Shown here: piece after piece, positions 32,179 through 41,376 of the stretch
Layout: each line of letters opens with the position of its first letter
Position numbering within the stretch: the stretch's first letter is position 1
Source: Paenibacillus dendritiformis
Lineage (GTDB): Bacteria; Bacillota; Bacilli; Paenibacillales; Paenibacillaceae
Assembly: GCF_021654795.1 (NCBI RefSeq)
Contig: NZ_AP025344.1
Coordinates: 4,278,501-4,342,500 of the forward strand
DNA: 64,000 nucleotides
Direction: 5' to 3'
Notes under the pieces: model-generated
The model's input: only the letters and a program-made list of their open reading frames with translations
Databases searched by the model: none
What the model was told of the DNA's origin: nothing
Position numbers and translations under genes: made by a program

Positions 32179-33291
32179 TTGAGACAGTCGCTGCGGATAT
32201 TTCAGATTGCTTTCACTTACGTCGGAACCGTCGTCGGAGCCGGATTTGCGACGGGACAAGAGATTTTGCAGTTTTTCACCAAATACGGATGGATCGCTTC
32301 CTTCACGATCGGAGTGTCCAGCCTCATCTTTCTCTTCCTCGGAACGAAGCTGATGCTGATTGCCCAGCAGATCCAGGCCCGTTCCTATGAAGATGTGAAC
32401 CATTATTTATTCGGTTCGCGAATCGGCGGCTGGGTCAGCATTTTCGCCATGATCGTCATTGTGAGCGTGAACGGGGTCATGCTTGCGGGCGCAGGGTCGG
32501 TCTTCGTTCAGCAGTTGAATTTCCATTACCAGACCGGACTCCTGCTGACAATCGTATCCGCCTATTTCATCATCAACCGGGGAATGAGCGCGATATTGAG
32601 CCTTAACTCGCTCGTCGTCCCTACCATGCTCGTCTTTACCGTCATGATCGTAACCCAGACGCTGCATATGCCGAACGCGGGACGGGTTTTCACCATCACG
32701 ACCGACACATCGTGGTATGCCGCATGGACAGCTCCCTTGCTGTACAGCGCGTTCAATCTCGCGATGGCCCAGGCGGTGCTCGTCCCGCTGGGCGCCTCGA
32801 TGCCGAACAAGCGTATCATACGCATCGGAGGCGCGATCGGGGGCGTCCTCATCGGCATCCTGCTGCTGGCAGGCCATCTGGCGCTCTCCGTCCATATGCC
32901 AGGCATACAGCAGTTCGACATTCCGATGGGGGAGATCGCGCATTCGCTCGGCATCACCATCCAGCTTATTTATGTTCTGCTCATCTTTTCGGAAATTTTC
33001 ACGACCTTTATCGCCGATTTGTACGGCATTACGCTCCAGCTTCACCAACGGACCGGAGTGCCGAAGAAGCTGATCACGGCGGTCATCATGATGATTTGCT
33101 TTACCATCAGCCAATTCGGCTTCCGCAATCTGATTTCGTTCCTGTACCCGCTATTCGGCATGTTCAGCCTCATCTGGCTCTACTTGCTGCTGCGGGCGGC
33201 CTCCCCGCCGAAGCCCTGGCCGGAACCTCCCTCCGCTCCATCTCCTGCGGCAGGGACGCTCAAGCTGAAGCCGCTGCCGCGCAAAAAATGA
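32179..33291 (+). CDS. ykvI: YkvI-family membrane transporter
   Basis: A 370-residue protein with about ten membrane helices, of the YkvI group in the amino acid/polyamine/organocation superfamily. The first helix carries YVGTVVGAGFATGQEILQFF, the characteristic GAGFATGQE loop. The C-terminal tail is Pro-rich and basic. The substrate is unknown. The start is TTG at 32179, preceded by AAGGAGG at 11 bases. It is a single gene. Bases 33292-33483 after it show no feature. Confidence 0.85.
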   Translation: MRQSLRIFQIAFTYVGTVVGAGFATGQEILQFFTKYGWIASFTIGVSSLIFLFLGTKLMLIAQQIQARSYEDVNHYLFGSRIGGWVSIFAMIVIVSVNGVMLAGAGSVFVQQLNFHYQTGLLLTIVSAYFIINRGMSAILSLNSLVVPTMLVFTVMIVTQTLHMPNAGRVFTITTDTSWYAAWTAPLLYSAFNLAMAQAVLVPLGASMPNKRIIRIGGAIGGVLIGILLLAGHLALSVHMPGIQQFDIPMGEIAHSLGITIQLIYVLLIFSEIFTTFIADLYGITLQLHQRTGVPKKLITAVIMMICFTISQFGFRNLISFLYPLFGMFSLIWLYLLLRAASPPKPWPEPPSAPSPAAGTLKLKPLPRKK

Positions 33292-33483
33292 CGCGTACGC
33301 CAAATGCCGATGCGGCTTGCCTGGACAGGCTGCGCCTTCCCTGGCAGGGCGCAGCCGCTCGCTCGCGGCGGATCCGACTGTTAGGGAGAGAATCCGGCTT
33401 GGGCTTCATGGAACCCGGCCGGAATCGCGGCTGATCCCCCCTGAAGCACCGCCATGCCGGCCTCGCTTGTCTCTTCCGCCCGC

Positions 33484-36400
33484 TTATCCAATCGGCCCCA
33501 GCTCCACCATGCGCACATCCGCGACCTCATTCCGGAACGCCATCGCCACATGCGGATGGCAGGTCGTCATCACGATCTGATGATCCGACGACAGCCGATG
33601 CAGCGCTTGTACGGCCTGTCCCAGCCTCCGCCGATCATAATTGACGAGAATGTCATCCAGGATCAGCGGAAGGGCCGCCTTATGGGACAGTTCTTCCGCC
33701 AAAGCGAAGCGCATGGCCAGATAGAGCTGCTCGGCCGCCCCGCGGCTCAGCAGGGAACTGTCAATCATCCGGCCATCGGCCCGTTCCACTTCCAGACGCT
33801 TCGTCCCGTGCGGCGCCGTCACCCGTACATACCGCCCTTCGGTCATCGCCCGAAGATGAGCGGCCGCCCGCTTCAGCACCTCGGGCTGCTTCTCTTGCTC
33901 ATAGAGCCGCCTCGTCCGCTGAATCAGCGTTCGGGCCAGCGCCAGCACCGCATAACGGGAGGCCTGTTCATCGAGCCTCGCCTCGTTCATCGCCGCTTCG
34001 TGATGATGGGCCGCTCCCTCGACCTCGGCCGTGAGCCGCTCATGCTCTTGCTTCAGCCGTCCGCGCCGCTCCTCGCCTTCGCTGATGCTCGCATCCCACC
34101 GCTCCAGCTCCGCTTGCCGTTCGGCGGCGCGCCGCTCCAGCTCGGCCCCGTCATAGCGGGTAAGCAGTTCCTCCAGCGGCGCCCACTGCTCCGGACTCCC
34201 GCCGCGGTACACGACCGCCTCGCTCTCCTGCAGCGTCCGCTCCCATTCCTGGCGGCGGGCTTCGGCGTTCATCCGGAGGAGGAACTCCGCTTCCTCCTCC
34301 GCGCCTGCTTCCGCCAGCAGCCGCTCCTTCCGCCGGCGGGCGTCCTCCGCTTCCCGGGCCGCCGTCCGGCATGCCTCGACGGCCGCTTCATACTGCTCTG
34401 CGCCGCGCTCATATTGCTGCTGCCGCTTCTCTTCCGCCTCCAGCCGTTCCAGCAGGCGGTACAGCTCCCCGATGGAAGCGAAGCGCCGGCGGGCCTCCGC
34501 TTCGTCCCGGAGGCCCGGCTCCGAAGCAGCGCCTTCCGCTTCCCGGCGCTCGGCCGCCGCGGCCGCTTCGCCGTCTCCTTCGGAAGCTTCCCGGGCGGCC
34601 TTGAGCAGCCGGGCGCACTCCTGCTCGACCTCCCCGATCTGGCGCCGCAGGCGGGAGGCTCGCTCCAGCAGCCGTTCCCGCTGGCTCTGCATATCGAGCG
34701 CCTGCTCCGCCCGGCGGAGATGCTCGAGCGCGCCGGCGGGGCTGAGCGACTCCGGCAGCCCGCGCTCCCGCAGCCAGCCGCGCCAGCGCCCGGCAGCTCC
34801 TCTCTCCGCCGCCAGGGCCGCCTCGGCTTCCTCCGCCAAGGCTTCCGCCCGGCGCGCGGCGGCCGCGGCGACTTCGGCCGCATGACGGGCGCGATCGGCG
34901 AGCCGCGCCTGCTCGCGGGCCCACTCGGCCGTATCGGCCAGCGCCTGCGCCAATTCCTGCCGCTTCGAAGCGGCAGGCAGCCCCGCGCCGCCGGTCCCGG
35001 GCCAGAGCGGGCCAAGCAGCCCCCGCAGCGCTTCGGCCTGCTGCGCGGCCATCCGCCCGTCCGCGCCGGCCTCTTCCGCGGGGCCTCCAGCACCCCGGCC
35101 CCCATGCCCGCCGCGGCCGGCATACGCTAACGCGAGCGTCCCGGCGAGGCCGACCGCCGCCACCGCTCCGGCGGCCAGCCACTGGCCCGCAGCGAAGCCG
35201 AGCAGCGCGGCCAGCAGCAGCGCGCCGCCGCCGAAGGCATACGCGCCGTACGCGGCCGGGATGCGGCGCTCTGCGGCGGACCGGGCCGAGCGGCGGCCGG
35301 TTGGCCGCGAAGGAGCCAGAGCCTGCCGCGACGCGAGCGCGTCCTGGAGGGCCTGGCCGCGGCGCAGGACCTCCTCGGCCTGGGCCGGCGCCGGGGCGAA
35401 GCCGGTGCCGCGCACGCCGGCGGCCGTATGCCGCGCAAGCGCGCGCTCCGCTTCGCGGCGTTCGGCCTCGGCCGCGGACGCCTCGCGGCCCGCCCGCTCC
35501 GCCGCGTCGGCGGCTTGGGCCCGGGCCCGGCCGGCGGCATCGGCCTCCGCCTGCGCGGCCCGGGCCTGCTCCGCCTGCGTGAAGCTCGCGTCGCAGGCAA
35601 GCAGCCGCTCCGGCGTCCAGCCGGAGTCCGTCTGGCGGGCGAGACGGCGCAGCTCCGCCGCGATCCGCGCGGCTTCCGCCTCTGTCTCCGCCGCCGTCTC
35701 CTGCCAGTGACGGACCGCATCCGCCTGCCGGGCCAAGCGGCGCGCCTCCGGCGCGAGCGCCAGCAGCGCCCCCTGCGGACGCAGCCCGGCGAGCCGCCGT
35801 TCCCACGCGGCCCGCTGCTCTTCCGCACGGGCGAGCGCCGCCTCCGCCTCGGCGAGCCGGCGCTCGTTCGCCTCCCAGCGCGCGGCGGCGTCGGGCGGCC
35901 ACTCGGCGCGCGGCGGCAGCCCCGCCAGCGCTTCGCGCGCCGCGACGAGGCGCACCCACGTCTCGCTGACGTGGGCGGCGCGCTCCGTCAAGGCGAGCGC
36001 CTCGCGGACGGCCCGGCGCGAAGCCGCTGCCGCTTCGAGGGCAGCGTCCGCTTCCGCCAGCAGCGCTTCCACGCCGGCCAGCCGCTCCGCCTGCGCCTGG
36101 CCCTCCCGCCGCGCCCGGTCCGCCCGATCCAGCGCCTGCAGCGTATGCGCCAGCTCCTGCGAACGGCCGCGGGGCTTATACAGCTTGTCCGCCTCCTGCT
36201 GCAGCCACCGCTCCGCCTCGGCGACCTGACGGCCGCCTCCGAGGCCGGTGTCGTACAGGAAGGCGCCGACCTCGTCGCCCTGGAGCGCCTGCAGCTCATG
36301 CAGCTCGTCCAGCGTAATCGCGAACAGTCGCCGGAACAGCTCGCCGTTCAGGCCGCCCAGCACCTCCGTCTCGAGCTCGGACTGGGTCATCCGGTCCAGG

Positions 36401-36729
36401 CGCCCGTCCGCCCCCCGGCGGCGGATGACCGTCTGCACGCTGCCGTTCCGCTCCAGGCGCTCGATCCGCCATTCCTGCCCGCGATCGTCCTCCACGGCGA
36501 GCCGCCCGCCGTAGACCCCGCCTTCCGCGGGCTCGTAGCGGCCGGCCGCGCCGCCGCGCTTCGGGAAGCCGTACAGCATGCCCCGGAGAAAAGCGGCAAG
36601 CGTGCTCTTGCCCGCCTCATTCGGGCCAAGGAGCAGCGTGATGCCCCCGGGCTTCCCCGGCTCGGCCAGCTCAAGGTCCACATCGCGCAGCTCGCCGAAG
36701 CCGTTCACATGCAGATGCAGCAGCCTCAT
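33484..36729 (-). CDS. yhaN: YhaN-like AAA/SMC-type ATPase
   Basis: A 1081-residue SbcC/RecN-like protein. The N-terminal half of the ATPase includes LLLGPNEAGKSTLAAFLRGMLYG (Walker A). There are two long Ala/Arg/Glu coiled-coil arms and a short hydrophobic stretch near the middle (about residues 510-560). The C-terminal half holds the signature LLSRGAAEQLYLAMRFALAEEL and Walker B PLILDDILVNYD. In Bacillus, YhaN works with the nuclease YhaO in DNA repair or processing. It overlaps yhaO by 4 bases. GC content is much higher here than around, creating long fortuitous open frames on the other strand. Confidence 0.9.
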   Translation of the reverse strand: MRLLHLHVNGFGELRDVDLELAEPGKPGGITLLLGPNEAGKSTLAAFLRGMLYGFPKRGGAAGRYEPAEGGVYGGRLAVEDDRGQEWRIERLERNGSVQTVIRRRGADGRLDRMTQSELETEVLGGLNGELFRRLFAITLDELHELQALQGDEVGAFLYDTGLGGGRQVAEAERWLQQEADKLYKPRGRSQELAHTLQALDRADRARREGQAQAERLAGVEALLAEADAALEAAAASRRAVREALALTERAAHVSETWVRLVAAREALAGLPPRAEWPPDAAARWEANERRLAEAEAALARAEEQRAAWERRLAGLRPQGALLALAPEARRLARQADAVRHWQETAAETEAEAARIAAELRRLARQTDSGWTPERLLACDASFTQAEQARAAQAEADAAGRARAQAADAAERAGREASAAEAERREAERALARHTAAGVRGTGFAPAPAQAEEVLRRGQALQDALASRQALAPSRPTGRRSARSAAERRIPAAYGAYAFGGGALLLAALLGFAAGQWLAAGAVAAVGLAGTLALAYAGRGGHGGRGAGGPAEEAGADGRMAAQQAEALRGLLGPLWPGTGGAGLPAASKRQELAQALADTAEWAREQARLADRARHAAEVAAAAARRAEALAEEAEAALAAERGAAGRWRGWLRERGLPESLSPAGALEHLRRAEQALDMQSQRERLLERASRLRRQIGEVEQECARLLKAAREASEGDGEAAAAAERREAEGAASEPGLRDEAEARRRFASIGELYRLLERLEAEEKRQQQYERGAEQYEAAVEACRTAAREAEDARRRKERLLAEAGAEEEAEFLLRMNAEARRQEWERTLQESEAVVYRGGSPEQWAPLEELLTRYDGAELERRAAERQAELERWDASISEGEERRGRLKQEHERLTAEVEGAAHHHEAAMNEARLDEQASRYAVLALARTLIQRTRRLYEQEKQPEVLKRAAAHLRAMTEGRYVRVTAPHGTKRLEVERADGRMIDSSLLSRGAAEQLYLAMRFALAEELSHKAALPLILDDILVNYDRRRLGQAVQALHRLSSDHQIVMTTCHPHVAMAFRNEVADVRMVELGPIG

Positions 36730-38060
36730 GACGCGTTCCCTCCTTCCTGCAGCGCTTCAAGCGCCAGCAGCATCGCTTCGTGCAGCCAATCCGCCTGCGC
36801 TTCTTCCGGCTGTTCGGCCAGCCATTGGCGAAGGCGGGGCTGCATCTGGAAGGCGCCAAGCGCTTCCGCCAGCAGCTCGTCCCGCAGCTCGCCGTCCTGC
36901 CGGCTCCGGTCCGCCAGCCGGACCAGATCGCCGAGGAAGCTGTCCGATTCCAGCCAGACGGCCGGATCGAGATCCGGCCGGCACCGGACGCGAAGCTCGG
37001 CGATCCATACCCCGTCTGTCGAACCGGAACGCTCCATCCGTTCCAGCTCCTGCTCGTTGGCCGCAGCCGCCCACTGCCGCTCCAGCGATTGGCGCTGCAG
37101 CTCGCGGTAGAGCGCCGTCCGCCCGACCAGCGTCAGGCGCGCGAAGACGAGGCGGCTGCCGCACTGCTGGCGCAGCCCGGCCAGCGCTGCGTCCAGCCGA
37201 TCCATCACCTGCTGCATATCGGCGAGATCCGCGATGTCGACGGCCTCATCGCGCCAGCGGACCAGATCGAGCGGCGCGAAGCGCAGCGACACGTGACGCC
37301 GCTCGTCCACCTCGACGACGTAGCAGCCCTTCGGCCCGGTCTCCTTGACATGCCGCCCCTGCGTATTGCCGGGGTAGACGATATAGGGAGAGTCATGAAG
37401 CACCTCCCGGAGGTGAATATGGCCGAGCGCCCAATAATCGTACCCGGAGGCGATCAGCTCCCGCTTGGAGCAGGGAGCATACGGATCATGGCCCGGCCGC
37501 CCGTCGACCGTCCCGTGCAGCATGCCGATGCGGAACAGGCGCGCCCGGTCCGGCAAGCCGTTCGCCTCCTCGGCGGCAAGCGCCTTCTCCGGCTCCGCCG
37601 GATAACGCGCGGCCAGATTGTCCCGAACGGCGGAATCGCCGTACGACATCCCGGCGATCACCGCAAGCGGCGTCCCGTCGGCCCCGCGGGCCAAGGCCGC
37701 GCCGGGCGCGCCGGCGCCGAAAACGGTCACGTTGTCCGGCCACGCCCACTGCACGCCTTCATGCAGCGGATCGTGATTGCCGTGAATCAGATAGACCGCA
37801 ATCCCGTGCCCGGCCAGCCGTTCCATTCCCCGCTGGAGACGCCACTGGGCCTTCAGCGACCGATCCTTGCCGTCGTACAGGTCGCCGCTGACGACGACGA
37901 AGGCGGCCTGTTCCCGCACCGCCAGATCCACGAGCGCATCCCATGCGGCGAAGGTCGATTCGACGGCGCGCGCGCGCAGCGATGACGGAAGCTCCCTCAG
38001 GCCCCGGAACGGGCTGTCCACATGCAGGTCTGCCGCATGTATGAAGCGAAACGCATTCAA
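36726..38060 (-). CDS. yhaO: YhaO-like SbcD-type DNA exonuclease
   Basis: A 444-residue calcineurin-like metallophosphoesterase. The metal-binding motifs appear in order: IHAADLHVDSP, VVSGDLYDGKDRS, LIHGNHDPLHEG, GMLHGTVDG and ALGHIHLREVL. The remaining C-terminal 180 residues are the capping and interaction part. It is expected to form a nuclease complex with YhaN that processes DNA ends. The start is TTG at 38060 after AGAGAGGAAG. It precedes yhaN with a 4-base overlap; yhaM is not in the cluster. Confidence 0.92.
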   Translation of the reverse strand: MNAFRFIHAADLHVDSPFRGLRELPSSLRARAVESTFAAWDALVDLAVREQAAFVVVSGDLYDGKDRSLKAQWRLQRGMERLAGHGIAVYLIHGNHDPLHEGVQWAWPDNVTVFGAGAPGAALARGADGTPLAVIAGMSYGDSAVRDNLAARYPAEPEKALAAEEANGLPDRARLFRIGMLHGTVDGRPGHDPYAPCSKRELIASGYDYWALGHIHLREVLHDSPYIVYPGNTQGRHVKETGPKGCYVVEVDERRHVSLRFAPLDLVRWRDEAVDIADLADMQQVMDRLDAALAGLRQQCGSRLVFARLTLVGRTALYRELQRQSLERQWAAAANEQELERMERSGSTDGVWIAELRVRCRPDLDPAVWLESDSFLGDLVRLADRSRQDGELRDELLAEALGAFQMQPRLRQWLAEQPEEAQADWLHEAMLLALEALQEGGNAS

Positions 38061-38081
38061 CTTCCTCTCTCCTCTCTGATC

Positions 38082-38121
38082 ATGCGCGAACGCCCGGCAG
38101 ATGAGCGCCGGGCGTTCGCAT
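38082..38121 (-). terminator. Hairpin after glycosyltransferase gene
   Basis: ATGCG-C-GAACGCCCGGC and GCCGGGCGTTCGCAT pair with a single bulge. No T-run follows, so it may only be partly effective before yhaO. Confidence 0.55.
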
Positions 38122-38151
38122 GGCTGGATGGGCCTTCTCCGGTCGGCGAAG

Positions 38152-39285
38152 TCAGTCCGCGGTGACGCGGAAGCGGAGATAGATTCGCTTCAACTCGTTC
38201 ACGACGCCGCTCAGCGAGTAATCCTGCTTCGCCTTCGTCCAGGCCGTCCGGGACAGCTCATAGCGGAACGCCGGATCCGTCATGACCCGATCCAGCGCCG
38301 CGGCGAGCGCGTCCGGATCGTCCACGGGCACCAGCAGCCCGTTCACCCCGTCGGTAATCTGCTCGGCGATGCCGCCGACATTCGTGCCGACCAGCGCGAG
38401 CCCGCACAACGCCGCCTCCGCGAACACCGATCCGAACGCCTCCGCCCGGGAGGGCAGCACGAAGATGTCCGAGAATGGCATGAACTCCTCCGGATGGAGC
38501 ATATAGCCATAAAATATCGTCTCGTCATAAATGCCAAGCTCCTGGGCAAGCCGCTCCAGATCCTCGCGGATCGGCCCGTCGCCGATGATGTGGAGCACAT
38601 AAGGCCGGCCGCGCCGCTTCAGCTCGGAGCAAGCCCGGAGCAGCACATCAAGCCCCTTCGCCGGGACAAGCCGGCATACGACAATTAACTGGGGCACTTC
38701 ATTCTCATGGGCAATCGGCCGGAACCGCTTCTCGTCGAAGCCGTTCGGGAGCACCTCGATCCGCTCCGGGCGCGCGACGTAGGGCGCCAGATCGTGCCGG
38801 AACGAATTCGATACCGTCATCATCAGATCGACATGCGCTTCCAGCTCCCCGTACAAGGAGGTCAGGAAGCGGAACTCCGGTCCGTCCGGCTCGATTTTGC
38901 CGTTCAGAAGCAGTTCCCGCTCGTAGCTGGAGTGAACCGTCAAGATGACCGGCGTCTCGGGGAAGAGCCGCTTCATCACCCAGCCGGCAATCGGATGATG
39001 GGCATGAATAAGATCATAGGAGGAGGTGATTCGCCGTCTCGTCCACCATATGTAATCGCGGATCGTCTGAATATATTTGGCCACGATCGGAGAATCGCCA
39101 TATACGGTCCAGTCGAAGGTCGCGAAGGCGATCTCCTCCTGCCCTTTGCCCCGCAGCCGCTTGGGCAGCGAGAAGAGCTCCATCTCCCATCGGGGGAGCT
39201 GGAAGCGGTCTTGTATATAGGGAACCATGGAGGACACGCCTCCCGGCTGTTCCGGCGGGAAAAACAACGCCTGCAATATTTTCAT
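38152..39285 (-). CDS. Family 4 glycosyltransferase
   Basis: A 377-residue GT-B fold enzyme. The N-terminal domain opens KILQALFFPPEQPGGVSSM, typical of acceptor-domain loops. The C-terminal nucleotide-sugar domain contains RLVPAKGLDVLLRACSEL, PSRAEAFGSVFAEAALCGLALVGTNVGGIAEQI (the E-x7-E region) and GLLVPVDDPDALA. It is cytoplasmic; sugar and acceptor unknown. The ATG at 39285 has AAGGAGG five bases upstream, within a slightly longer open frame. It is a stand-alone gene, divergent from the diguanylate cyclase gene, and may act in envelope or exopolysaccharide synthesis (inference). Confidence 0.9.
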   Translation of the reverse strand: MKILQALFFPPEQPGGVSSMVPYIQDRFQLPRWEMELFSLPKRLRGKGQEEIAFATFDWTVYGDSPIVAKYIQTIRDYIWWTRRRITSSYDLIHAHHPIAGWVMKRLFPETPVILTVHSSYERELLLNGKIEPDGPEFRFLTSLYGELEAHVDLMMTVSNSFRHDLAPYVARPERIEVLPNGFDEKRFRPIAHENEVPQLIVVCRLVPAKGLDVLLRACSELKRRGRPYVLHIIGDGPIREDLERLAQELGIYDETIFYGYMLHPEEFMPFSDIFVLPSRAEAFGSVFAEAALCGLALVGTNVGGIAEQITDGVNGLLVPVDDPDALAAALDRVMTDPAFRYELSRTAWTKAKQDYSLSGVVNELKRIYLRFRVTAD

Positions 39286-39370
39286 GCCAGCCTCCTTCAT
39301 GTTGCTTTCGCTTTTCGATGTCTACCATTTATGATATATTAGAACATATGTTTCAGTAAAGACTACGCAA

Positions 39371-40567
39371 ATGGAGCTATCGATTGCGATGAATCGGCTT
39401 GTTACCCCAGAGTTATCCGGCAGCACCGCCGTCGCGGTGACGTCGGCGTGCATGATGTATATTTTGTTCATTATGCTTTTGATGACGGTTCGCCTCTATT
39501 CCAGGCAGCGCTCCGGAGCATATATTCTATTCATCGCGGCCTTGCTGCTCATCGCGTTCGAGCGGACGTTGGATCTTGCCGATTATGAATGGTTTCCCGG
39601 ATGGTTCGATCCGTATGGGATAGGAAGAACCGCCCTGCAAGCGTTTTCTTTTTTGTTGATGAATTTGGCGGTGCTGCGGCTGTACAAGCGCAGCAACCGG
39701 AGAATGCGCGTATATGCGCTGACTGCCCTGCTCCTGCTCGCGGGAGCCGCCGCCCTCTCCCTCATCCTGGCGGAGCAGTATGGGCTATCCGCCAAGCCGT
39801 CGTGGCCGCTCATAGTCTATCATATGACGTTCACCGTATTCTGTTATTTCTGGATTGGCCCCCGTGCGGGCCAGCGGGTGAAGTATGCGTTTACCCTCCT
39901 CGTCAATTTTTTGATGAACCTGTCGTCCGGAGTGAACTCGATTTATTTCGGCGGAATGAACAGGCTCCTGTTCTACCTGGAGCACGCGCTTCCGCTCGTG
40001 TATTTCACGCTCATGTTCTTCATTCTGTTCGAGCGCGTGGTCGAGCATCTGCAGCGGACATACCGGTCCTCGATTACCGACGGGCTGACCCAATTGTACA
40101 ACCGCCGCTATCTCTTCAAGGCAATGCAGAGCTACGCGCAGAAGGAGGCCGCCATTTCGCTCATCTTCTGCGATATCGACAATTTCAAGCGCTTGAACGA
40201 TACGCAGGGGCATGATAGAGCGGATGATGAGCTGAAGCTGGTCTCCGCGATCATTCGGGAGGAAGTGGAGGAAGCCGGCATTCCGGGGCGCTTCGGAGGC
40301 GAGGAGCTCGTGGCGCTGATCGTGGATCCGCATGCCCGCGTGGATCAGTTGGCCGAGAATATCCGCCGGAGGGTGGAGGCGGAGACAAGCGTCACCGTCA
40401 GCGTCGGCCACAGCGCGCTGCGAAGCGGAATGACGCCCGAGGAGCTGGTCAGGGAGGCGGACCAGGCGATGTACCACTCGAAGACGACAGGCAAGAATCG
40501 AGTGACCGATTATGACGCCATCGGCAGCCCCCGCCGGCGCAAGCGCGCTTCAGCGGCCGGCCGCTGA
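39371..40567 (+). CDS. Membrane-bound GGDEF-domain diguanylate cyclase
   Basis: A 398-residue protein with six to eight N-terminal membrane helices (about residues 20-225), then a GGDEF domain. Domain motifs: SSITDGLTQLYNRRYL, LIFCDIDNFKRLNDTQGHDRADD and the active-site RFGGEELVALI, a GGEEL form of GGEEF, which keeps the catalytic acidic residues. The usual inhibitory-site RxxD four to five residues before GGEEL is not visible (EAGIPGRFGGEEL). It should make cyclic di-GMP from GTP. It is divergent from the glycosyltransferase gene with 85 bases between, a pairing that would suit c-di-GMP-controlled polysaccharide production. Confidence 0.9.
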   Translation: MELSIAMNRLVTPELSGSTAVAVTSACMMYILFIMLLMTVRLYSRQRSGAYILFIAALLLIAFERTLDLADYEWFPGWFDPYGIGRTALQAFSFLLMNLAVLRLYKRSNRRMRVYALTALLLLAGAAALSLILAEQYGLSAKPSWPLIVYHMTFTVFCYFWIGPRAGQRVKYAFTLLVNFLMNLSSGVNSIYFGGMNRLLFYLEHALPLVYFTLMFFILFERVVEHLQRTYRSSITDGLTQLYNRRYLFKAMQSYAQKEAAISLIFCDIDNFKRLNDTQGHDRADDELKLVSAIIREEVEEAGIPGRFGGEELVALIVDPHARVDQLAENIRRRVEAETSVTVSVGHSALRSGMTPEELVREADQAMYHSKTTGKNRVTDYDAIGSPRRRKRASAAGR

Positions 40568-40572
40568 ACAGA

Positions 40573-40608
40573 AGCGCCCCTGCCGGGACGGATTCCGGCA
40601 GGGGCGCT
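40573..40608. terminator. Bidirectional GC-rich terminator
   Basis: AGCGCCCCTGCCGG (40573-40586) pairs perfectly with CCGGCAGGGGCGCT (40595-40608) between the cyclase and the convergent ABC permease. Confidence 0.82.
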
Positions 40609-40617
40609 ATTCATTTC

Positions 40618-41376
40618 TCACTGCACGTCGCGCTTCTGGAAGACGAAGAACGAGACGGCGAGCAGCACGGCAAAGTAGATCGCGTACATCATGAGGCTGA
40701 AGCCTAACGTCGCCCCTTCATAAGGCAACTGGCCTTCCCCGAAATAAGGTCCCCAGTTCAAATGCGGGAACACCAGCCATTTGTACCACTCCTTCTGATG
40801 GAGCATCATCGAGACCGTTCCGCCGAGCATCTGGACAATGATCGGCAGCGCGATGGACAAGCCCAGACTTCGGGTCAGCACCGCAATCATGAATGCGAGC
40901 GTGAGCTGAAAGGCCGCTTCCGAATAACCAAGGAAGAGCGACACGACCGAATCCATCAAGGTAGCTTCCTCTGCGGCCAGATTGAACAGCGCGGCGCCGA
41001 TACCCAATCCGAGCAGCAAAATGATCATATAAGCCGCGAACAGCACGAGGAGCGCATTCACCCATTTCGAGGCCAGGACAAGCGAGCGGCTGGCCGGCCG
41101 GATTAACAGCTGCTTGATCGTGCCGTCCTTGAATTCGTCCGTGATCGTCTGTGCCGCGACGATGATGATGAAGATGGTGGTCAGCGGCCGGGCGATGAAC
41201 ACAAAGGTATTGGCAAATTCCAAATAAGGCATGGCTCCGTCCTTGAACACGAAAAACCGGATGACAACCCCGAGCAGCAGCGCCATTAACGCCAGGAAAA
41301 TATAATAATACGGCGCTTGCCGCTTGCTGTTCGTCTTCATCCATTCATTCTGGACGAGCGAGAAAAAGTAACTCAT
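40618..41376 (-). CDS. ABC-2 type transporter permease
   Basis: A 252-residue membrane protein with six predicted helices. The N-terminal cytoplasmic stretch NEWMKTNSKRQAPYYY precedes helix 1. DEFKDGTIKQLLIRPASRSLVLASKW is the conserved cytoplasmic coupling motif of ABC-2/BcrB-like permeases. It overlaps the ATPase gene by 4 bases, so the pair forms one exporter. Such two-gene systems typically export lipids, peptides or sodium, or confer peptide-antibiotic resistance. There is no adjacent two-component system to suggest bacitracin sensing. Substrate unknown. Confidence 0.9.
   Translation of the reverse strand: MSYFFSLVQNEWMKTNSKRQAPYYYIFLALMALLLGVVIRFFVFKDGAMPYLEFANTFVFIARPLTTIFIIIVAAQTITDEFKDGTIKQLLIRPASRSLVLASKWVNALLVLFAAYMIILLLGLGIGAALFNLAAEEATLMDSVVSLFLGYSEAAFQLTLAFMIAVLTRSLGLSIALPIIVQMLGGTVSMMLHQKEWYKWLVFPHLNWGPYFGEGQLPYEGATLGFSLMMYAIYFAVLLAVSFFVFQKRDVQ

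Noticed and set aside
33454..37110. Long plus-strand frames opposite yhaN and yhaO
   Set aside because: They are shadows caused by high GC; the minus-strand frames carry all family motifs.
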